From: Desulfobacterales bacterium
GTDB lineage: Bacteria; Desulfobacterota; Desulfobacteria; Desulfobacterales; RPRI01
Direction of reading: 5' to 3'
DNA: 20,008 bases
Assembly (NCBI GenBank): GCA_030689795.1
Contig: JAUYEO010000286.1
Span: forward strand, 1-20,008
Part shown: positions 15,749 through 20,008 of the stretch, piece by piece
How positions within the stretch are numbered: position 1 is the stretch's first letter
Layout of the letters: each line of letters starts with the position of its first letter
Notes under the pieces: generated by a model
What the model was told of the DNA's origin: nothing
The model's input: only the letters and a program-made list of their open reading frames with translations
Databases searched by the model: none
Position numbers and translations under genes: made by a program

Positions 15749-15836
15749 CTCAGCTTTATTGCTGAGTGAGATTCATTGTTGACCTGTCAATGTAAATTGT
15801 GTACTGATTTAAAAATGGCTGTTTTCACTCAGCCAT
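15749..15836 (+). promoter_or_regulatory. Two leader hairpins with mutually exclusive pairing upstream of the selenoprotein gene
   Basis: Hairpin 1 is CTCAGC-TTTATT-GCTGAG (15749-15766). Hairpin 2 is ATGGCTG-TTTTCACT-CAGCCAT (15815-15836). The 3' arm of hairpin 1 with its flank, GCTGAGTGA (15761-15769), is also perfectly complementary over 9 nt to TCACTCAGC (15825-15833), which covers the loop and 3' arm of hairpin 2. Forming this long-range helix would break both hairpins. Such alternate pairing is the architecture of attenuators and riboswitches. There is no T-tract after hairpin 2, but the GGAGG-containing segment follows directly. A weak TTGACC (15779-15784) lies between the hairpins. No cobalamin-riboswitch B12 box is visible. 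The 233-bp gap holds no gene. Confidence 0.4.
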
Positions 15837-15928
15837 ACTCGAATGAAAGGAGGTGGCGCGAAAATTTTTCACAAGGAGTACTCACATCCTCTTAGATTGA
15901 ACATAACACGCAAGAAAGGAGTAAACTT

Positions 15929-16963
15929 ATGGCAAAGAAAATGCTACTGGACGCGTACCGAGGAAAAAGAACCGAAGCTGCTCCATGGGTGCCTTATGCA
16001 GGAGTGCATTGCGCCCATATAATCAACGAGCCCGCAGATAAATTTCTGCGGGATCCCGAACTCCTGGCCAAAGGGGTTGTCGCAACAGCAAAGCGTTACA
16101 AAGCAGACGGAATTCCGCTTGTGTTTGACCTTTCCGTTGAAGCCAATTCGGTGGGATGCGAGCTGAAATGGTGGCCCGACAACGTGCCTTCCGTAACGAC
16201 CCATCCATGCTCCAACAAAACGCCGAAGGAAGCCGGTCTTAAACTTCCGACTAAGGATTCCGGCCGATGGCCGGTTCTTTTCAAGGCGGCCAAAATTGCC
16301 AAACCACAGTTGGAAGATCTGGACTGCGCACTGATGGGACTTTTTTGCGGTCCCTTGACGCTGGGTGCTCATCTGGCCGGTGTGCGCCTTTTTACCGATG
16401 TTTACAAGCACAAGGAATTCGCAGCGGAAATATGCAAATTTGCCGGTGAAATCGGCGCCAGAGCCGCGGAATTTTATGCGGAAATGGGATGCGATATCAT
16501 CGCCAACGTAGATCCGGTGGCCTCTCAGATCAGACCGGAAACTTTCCGTGAATACGTCACCCCTAACAGCCAGGCCGCAATCAAGATCATTCATGATGCC
16601 GGTATTACCTCATCCTTCTTTATTTGCGGCGATGCCACCAAGGTCATGGAGGAAGTCTGCCAGATCGGGACCCACGGCTTTGCCATCGATGAACAGATGA
16701 ACATGAACTTCATCCGCGACCTGGCCCGCAAATACGGAATAGGCTTCGGCGGCAACCTGAAACTGACCCTCGCTCTGAGCCTGGGCCTTCTCTCTCCGCG
16801 CGAGGACGCTATCGTCAGTCTGGCTGCAGGAGGTCAGCATGGATACACCTTCGCACCTGGCTGAGACATGCCTTACGATGTTCCGGCGGAACATATGGAC
16901 CAGGCAATGGAAGTCAGAGATTGGTACAATCAGTACTATGCCAAATATCCGGCAGGTCTCTAA
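15929..16963 (+). CDS. Selenocysteine-containing UroD/MtaA-family methyltransferase (TGA at 16862 read as Sec312)
   Basis: This is a UroD/MtaA-family protein of 344 residues if TGA 16862-16864 is read through; a conventional call would stop at 311. The opening MLLDAYRGKRTEAAPWVPYA, barrel segments (PLVFDLSVEANSVG, 'EMGCDIIANVDPVASQIRPE', 'FICGDATKVM') and final strand are family-like. The TGA falls inside FAPG-U-DMPYDVP, which aligns with PGC-DLWPDI in the two paralogues at 9651 and 10748. It therefore replaces the C-terminal zinc-ligand Cys. The distance Cys233 to Sec312 (79) matches 78 and 82 in the paralogues. After the TGA, 32 codons of family-type tail run to TAA 16961-16963, and a SECIS-like hairpin follows the TGA. 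The His of the His-x-Cys motif is Phe231 here. ATG 15929 has AAAGGAG 8 nt upstream. A nonsense mutation is the alternative, less likely given the hairpin and position. Confidence 0.85.
16869..16906 (+). promoter_or_regulatory. Bacterial SECIS element (selenocysteine insertion hairpin)
   Basis: The upper stem ATGTTCC (16878-16884) pairs perfectly with GGAACAT (16888-16894) around a GGC loop. Below it, TGCCT (16869-16873) pairs with AGGCA (16902-16906) across an internal loop. The loop begins 20 nt after the last base of the TGA and its first base is G; known bacterial SECIS elements place a G in the first two loop positions about 16-37 nt after the UGA. The hairpin lies inside coding sequence, as SelB-dependent elements in bacteria do. 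Confidence 0.8.
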
Positions 16964-17006
16964 GAACAAACCCGCTCAAAAGTCTTTTTAAAGGAGGGTT
17001 TAAATC

Positions 17007-17399
17007 ATGGCAAAAATGATAAATATTGATGTTTTAACCCTGGACAGCGTTCAATGTGCGGCCTGCGGATATATGATGGAATCCATTGCGGCTCTGCCCA
17101 AAGACGTCCAGGAAATGATCGTTTACAAGGAATGGTCAATCAAAAACAAGGCTGGGATTGGCAAATTCATGGAGCTTAAAGGAAAAGTGCTTCCCACCAT
17201 CTGCATCGAAAGAGACCTGGTTTTTGAAAGCATCATTCCGCAATATGAAGAGCTTATCGATGAAATGGCCAAACGCGCTCCCGACGAGGCCATTAAAAAA
17301 CGGATTATATCGCTGAGAGAAACCGGTTTTCAGTTTGACAAGATTCAGGAGAACCTTGCCAAGGCCGGCTCCGGCATGCATACCCGCGTGGATTCATGA
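17007..17399 (+). CDS. Thioredoxin-fold protein with CAAC motif, partner of the selenoprotein
   Basis: This 130-residue protein begins behind a strong AAAGGAGGG, 43 bp after the TAA of the Sec gene, so it is probably co-transcribed. It has a thioredoxin/glutaredoxin-like plan: strand INIDVLTLDS, then C17-AA-C20 (VQCAACGYMMESIAAL), and a cis-Pro region GKVLPTICIERDLVFES with EELIDEM helix. The C-terminal 35 residues are an added helical tail. CXXC proteins of this fold exchange disulfides or bind metals; here it could reduce or load the selenoprotein. No signal peptide is seen. A hairpin likely to end the transcript starts about 20 bp downstream. Confidence 0.7.
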   Translation: MAKMINIDVLTLDSVQCAACGYMMESIAALPKDVQEMIVYKEWSIKNKAGIGKFMELKGKVLPTICIERDLVFESIIPQYEELIDEMAKRAPDEAIKKRIISLRETGFQFDKIQENLAKAGSGMHTRVDS

Positions 17400-17419
17400 T
17401 ACAGCGCTGATTGTGCTAC

Positions 17420-17445
17420 GGCAGGGCGCCGTTTCTTGCCCTGCC
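17420..17445 (+). terminator. Hairpin after the thioredoxin-fold gene, possible terminator
   Basis: GGCAGGGC (17420-17427) pairs perfectly with GCCCTGCC (17438-17445) around a 10-nt loop, 20 bp after the stop codon. The tail is TTATAAAAA, so it lacks a proper U-tract; it may act together with the second hairpin downstream. Confidence 0.5.
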
Positions 17446-17467
17446 TTATAAAAAGGGACAAAGTGGG

Positions 17468-17504
17468 GTGTGAGGATTAACCTCCTCATGCCTCACGCTG
17501 TTTT
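17468..17504 (+). terminator. Second hairpin with T-tract, likely rho-independent terminator
   Basis: GTGTGAGG (17468-17475) pairs with CCTCACGC (17491-17498) over 8 pairs, one of them G-U, and is followed directly by TGTTTT. The 15-nt loop is long. Together with the preceding hairpin it probably separates the selenoprotein unit from the following genes. Confidence 0.45.
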
Positions 17505-17567
17505 ATCGAGATCGCAGGTATCCGGCTAATAAGTGCCGGAATTCAGTCATCAAGCCGGGGGCTGTCC

Positions 17568-17861
17568 GTGATCGATGATATTGAAAAACTTCAAAAGATT
17601 TTAATCGAAGAAGGGTTGCCCCAAACGGACAAGGCGCTTTTTGGCCTGAAATGCCCATATTGCGGCAAATCGGATCGGATTCGTGAATAGGAAACCCCGC
17701 AGGCGCTTGAAGGTGCGCTCGGGTTAAGTGTGCTGTCTGTGTATAAAGATATTTGGCGCCGCATCGCGATGCCTGGCAGTGCGCTTGGTGTGTGCAAGTT
17801 TTGTCAGAATCCGTTGCGGATCACATCAGCCGGCGCTCAGGCAGTGCCGTTGACCGAATGA
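17568..17861 (+). pseudogene. Small zinc-ribbon-like gene interrupted by an in-frame amber codon
   Basis: Reading from GTG 17568 gives a 97-codon frame to TGA 17859-17861 that is interrupted once, by TAG at 17688-17690 (codon 41). Both sides look coding. Before the amber is LKCPYCGKSDRIRE, with C29-PY-C32; after it comes ETPQALEGALGLSVLSVYKD, then LGVCKFCQNPLRI with C76-KF-C79. Paired CXXC motifs suggest a zinc ribbon or rubredoxin-like fold. A single base change (for example TTG to TAG) would explain the stop. Pyrrolysine is formally possible but unsupported: no methylamine methyltransferase or Pyl gene is in the window. The Shine-Dalgarno is weak. The rest of the 17400-17931 gap holds only the two hairpins listed. 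Confidence 0.45.
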
Positions 17862-17931
17862 GGGGATCAATGAATTCATGTCCCGCATAGTCCGGGAAAA
17901 GCCTTAACCTGTTTCAAAAGGAGGTCTGAGG

Positions 17932-18177
17932 ATGAAGATCGAGGTTCTTGGCACAGGCTGTAAAAGTTGTGAAAATCTTTACCAGGCTGTGATGGAGGCT
18001 GTTGCAGAGATCGGGTCTGAAAAAAAGATAGTTGTGGAAAAGGTGAAGGACATCACGTATTTTGCGAAAATGGGTGTGTTCATGACTCCCGGTCTTGTCA
18101 TCGATGGAAAGGTGATTTCTTCCGGTAAGGCGATGAGCGCCGAACAGATCAAGGCGAAAATCAAGGAGAGCTTGTAG
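17932..18177 (+). CDS. Small thioredoxin-family redox protein (CKSC)
   Basis: This 81-residue single-domain protein belongs to the small archaeal/bacterial thioredoxin-like family (MTH895-like, often annotated 'redox-active disulfide protein'). It has strand IEVLGTGCKSCENLY with the C10-KS-C13 redox pair, cis-Pro at VFMTPGLVIDGKVISSG, and C-terminal helix SAEQIKAKIKESL. The length and motif spacing are typical. ATG 17932 has AAAAGGAGGTC upstream, a strong site. Its stop is 2 bp before the CobW-like gene, so the two are coupled. With a thioredoxin-reductase-like gene after that, it is the natural electron carrier of the module, perhaps toward the selenoprotein upstream. Confidence 0.85.
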   Translation: MKIEVLGTGCKSCENLYQAVMEAVAEIGSEKKIVVEKVKDITYFAKMGVFMTPGLVIDGKVISSGKAMSAEQIKAKIKESL

Positions 18178-18179
18178 GC

Positions 18180-19214
18180 ATGTCGGATATCACACGCGTT
18201 TATCTGATTACGGGCTTTCTGGGATCCGGCAAGACAACTTTCCTGAACCGGATTATCGATCGTTTTCCGAAGAACCGGAAATTGACGATTTTGATGAACG
18301 AATTTGGCGAAATCGGTATCGACGGTACGCTCGTGGAAGGCGAAGATATCGATATGATGGAAATCAGCCGGGGATCGATTTTCTGCGTTTGCGTCAAAAC
18401 GGACTTCATCAAGGGACTGTATGAACTCGTCACGAAGGTAAAACCGGATGTTCTGATTATCGAATCGACCGGTGTGGCCAATCCATCCGATCTCAAGCGG
18501 GATCTTCAACTTCCCATTTTCGGAAAACGGTTCCAGTTTCAGGAGCAGTTCTGCACTATCGACGTCGGTCATTTTCTGGATGCCTATCAGGTCTATGTCT
18601 CTTTGGAAAAGCAGATCGCATCATCCAGCGTCTTTATTATCAATAAAACAGATATGGCCAAAGCAGGAGAAATTGAGGAAATCAAGAAGGTGATATGCGA
18701 AAGCCACCCATCTCCCGTTTTTTATGAAACCACTTATTCAAACATTCCGTTTGAAAAATATTTTCCGGACATGATGCCATCTGTTAACGCTGCATGTCCA
18801 ACTGTTAATGGCGATTTAAAAGTTCTGACAGATGTCGAAATGGACGTCTATATTGAAGAACTTTTGAACGACCCGGAGATGGAAATCACCCCGCCGGATC
18901 AGTTGGTGTCGGTTGTCTACACCTGGAACGGCTCCAATCTGGACGAAGTCCGGAAAATGGCCCACGACCTTCCCGCGAATGTGATTCGAAGCAAAGGGTT
19001 TGTCGTTGAGAACGGGGTGTGGCATCTCTTTTCCTATGTCATGGGCACCTGGAGCATCGATAAAACCCATGTTCCTGAACATCGAATCAAAAACAAAAAC
19101 ATGCTCGTTTTTATCGGGCCGCCGGATATGATGACAGGAATCGACCAGGCGCTGAAAAAGGACAATTGGACCGGCAGAGGAATCTTTCAGCCCTTTTCCG
19201 GAATGAATAAATAA
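18180..19214 (+). CDS. CobW/COG0523-type GTPase, variant metal-binding motif
   Basis: This 344-residue G3E-family P-loop GTPase has Walker A GFLGSGKTT (12-20), switch segments NEFGEIGIDGTLVEG (40-54), 'IIESTGVANPSD' as Walker B region (93-104) and NKTD (155-158). COG0523 proteins chaperone zinc, cobalt or other metals into target enzymes using a CXCC motif after switch I. Here that position reads RGSIFCVCVK, so the usual first two cysteines are Ser66 and Phe68, and only Cys69 and Cys71 remain. The C-terminal half holds the CobW_C-like part (VVYTWNGSNLDEVRKMAHDL, later FVVENGVWHLFSYVMGTWSI). Start ATG 18180 is 2 bp after the small thioredoxin gene. A client could be the zinc site of the UroD-family proteins here, or corrinoid handling; both are inferences. 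Confidence 0.85.
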   Translation: MSDITRVYLITGFLGSGKTTFLNRIIDRFPKNRKLTILMNEFGEIGIDGTLVEGEDIDMMEISRGSIFCVCVKTDFIKGLYELVTKVKPDVLIIESTGVANPSDLKRDLQLPIFGKRFQFQEQFCTIDVGHFLDAYQVYVSLEKQIASSSVFIINKTDMAKAGEIEEIKKVICESHPSPVFYETTYSNIPFEKYFPDMMPSVNAACPTVNGDLKVLTDVEMDVYIEELLNDPEMEITPPDQLVSVVYTWNGSNLDEVRKMAHDLPANVIRSKGFVVENGVWHLFSYVMGTWSIDKTHVPEHRIKNKNMLVFIGPPDMMTGIDQALKKDNWTGRGIFQPFSGMNK

Positions 19215-19249
19215 CCTCTGACATCATTCTGTTCTTTATGAGGACTCCG

Positions 19250-20008
19250 ATGGAAGAAAAAACATATGATCTGATCATCATCGGCGCCGGTCCTGCCGGT
19301 CTCTCCGCAGCCATTTACAGCCGGCGCCAGGGCCTATCCACCACTGTCTTTGGAGACACTCCGGGCGGCAACTTGTACATGATCGAATCGGTGAAAAACT
19401 ATCCCGGTTTTCACGAAGGTGTACCGGGGATGCAGTTGGGTGTCTTCATGTATTCCCAGGCCCAGTCAGAGGGGGCTAACTTTACCATGACCAACGTGGA
19501 CAGCCTTGAAAAAAGCGGAGAACGTTTTGTCGCTAAAGACACTACAGGAAACATCTGCTCGGCGCCCGTGGCGATCATCGCCGCAGGGTCGACCCCGAAA
19601 CGGCTGAATGTGCATAATGCGGCTTTGGATGGAATCCACTATTGTGCCATGTGCGACGGCCCGCTTTACCGCGGTAAGAACGCCGTCATCGTTGTTGTGG
19701 GCGGCGGAGAGCGCGGTGGGCACCTGTGCGTTTTCCTGTCCAAGATCGCCAGGCAGGTGATTCTTGTGGATAAAAGCCCAGGCCTGAAAATGGGCGCCGC
19801 CCTGCAAAAGGCCGTGGCCATGGCGGAAAATGTGGAAGTGATGCTGAATACCGAAGTGCAGGCTTTTATCGGCGAAAATGAATTGAAAGGCGTGCTGGTG
19901 TCCTCCCCCGATGGTCAGAGAAAAGAATTGACCGCGAACGCGCTTTTTCTATCTGTTGGTTGGGTGCCCAACGTATCGATGATTCGCTTTCCGGTTGCGG
20001 CATCGCCG
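19250..20008 (+). CDS. Thioredoxin-reductase-like flavoprotein, 3' end outside the window
   Basis: The visible 253 residues run off the window. They show FAD binding at DLIIIGAGPAGLSAAIYSRR (7-26), the 'GGNL...VKNYPGF' segment, and a redox pair C132-AM-C135 in HYCAMCDGPLYRG, as in bacterial thioredoxin reductases (CATC/CAVC). The second nucleotide site is unusual: VVVGGGERGGHLCVFLSK lacks the GxGxxA alanine, and the NADPH phosphate-binding HRRxxxR motif is replaced by DKSPGLK. It may therefore use another reductant such as ferredoxin or NADH. ATG 19250 has GAGGA 5 nt upstream; ATG 19238 is an alternative. It lies 35 bp after the CobW-like gene and completes a reductase-thioredoxin pair with the small CKSC protein. 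Confidence 0.87.
   Translation, partial: MEEKTYDLIIIGAGPAGLSAAIYSRRQGLSTTVFGDTPGGNLYMIESVKNYPGFHEGVPGMQLGVFMYSQAQSEGANFTMTNVDSLEKSGERFVAKDTTGNICSAPVAIIAAGSTPKRLNVHNAALDGIHYCAMCDGPLYRGKNAVIVVVGGGERGGHLCVFLSKIARQVILVDKSPGLKMGAALQKAVAMAENVEVMLNTEVQAFIGENELKGVLVSSPDGQRKELTANALFLSVGWVPNVSMIRFPVAASP

Noticed and set aside
15696..15928. Cobalamin riboswitch upstream of the third UroD gene
   Set aside because: No B12-box-like GCCACTG core or long multi-stem architecture could be found; only the two short hairpins with alternate pairing are visible.
17007..17480. Reading the TGA at 17397 of the thioredoxin-fold gene as selenocysteine
   Set aside because: The protein already has a complete fold and tail. 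The extension would run through the terminator-like hairpin and shows no conserved-looking sequence.
1..20008. CRISPR arrays, insertion sequences, tRNA or rRNA genes
   Set aside because: No regularly spaced repeats, transposase-like reading frames with inverted ends, or tRNA/rRNA signatures were recognised anywhere in the window.

Overview
The window looks like a chromosomal segment of a strictly anaerobic bacterium, most likely a Desulfobacterota (deltaproteobacterial) sulfate reducer or syntroph. The evidence is a full corrinoid-dependent methyl-transfer cluster of UroD/MtaA, corrinoid-protein, MtrH and RACE type, iron-sulfur flavoproteins, a histidine kinase with a two-CW cysteine domain, and a gene that appears to encode a selenocysteine protein. 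The taxonomic statement is an inference from gene content; no rRNA or tRNA gene is present.

Layout. (1) 1-1258: the left edge holds a rhodanese fragment that stops before its catalytic cysteine, a complete NMT1/SsuA-type periplasmic binding protein, and a 24-codon remnant of a following gene. It looks like the scar of a truncated transporter operon. (2) 1288-1995 (minus strand): an uncharacterised Rossmann-fold protein. (3) 2305-6321: a translationally coupled sensory operon of two V4R-like proteins, a PAS-PAS-GAF NarL-type histidine kinase and a LuxR-type response regulator. (4) 6494-15695: the methyl-transfer cluster. It holds an MtrH-like methyltransferase, a NuoF/GltD-like flavoprotein, two tandem UroD/MtaA-like methyltransferases, a corrinoid protein, a RACE reductive activator and two small cysteine-rich proteins. 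Several imperfect hairpins lie between its genes. (5) 15929-20008: a second module. It starts with a third UroD/MtaA-like gene, continues with a thioredoxin-fold protein, a broken zinc-ribbon gene, a small thioredoxin and a CobW-type GTPase, and ends with a thioredoxin-reductase-like flavoprotein that runs off the window.

How the genes could work together. In module 4 one or both UroD proteins would move a methyl group from a donor to the corrinoid protein, and the MtrH-like protein would pass it on to tetrahydrofolate. RACE would repair corrinoid oxidised to Co(II), and the NuoF/GltD-like flavoprotein could feed it electrons. This matches the component set of acetogen O-demethylases, so methoxylated compounds are a plausible but unproven donor. 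The V4R/kinase operon directly upstream is a candidate regulator.

The most interesting observation is the third UroD-family gene. Its reading frame meets a TGA at 16862-16864, exactly where its two paralogues at 9651 and 10748 carry the C-terminal zinc-ligand cysteine (PGCD). The frame then continues 32 more codons with family-like sequence to a TAA. A perfect 7-bp stem with a GGC loop starts 13 nt after the TGA, as expected for a bacterial SECIS element. I therefore read it as a 344-residue selenoprotein with Sec312, followed by its own thioredoxin-type and metal-chaperone-type genes. Conventional gene calling would truncate it at 311 residues.
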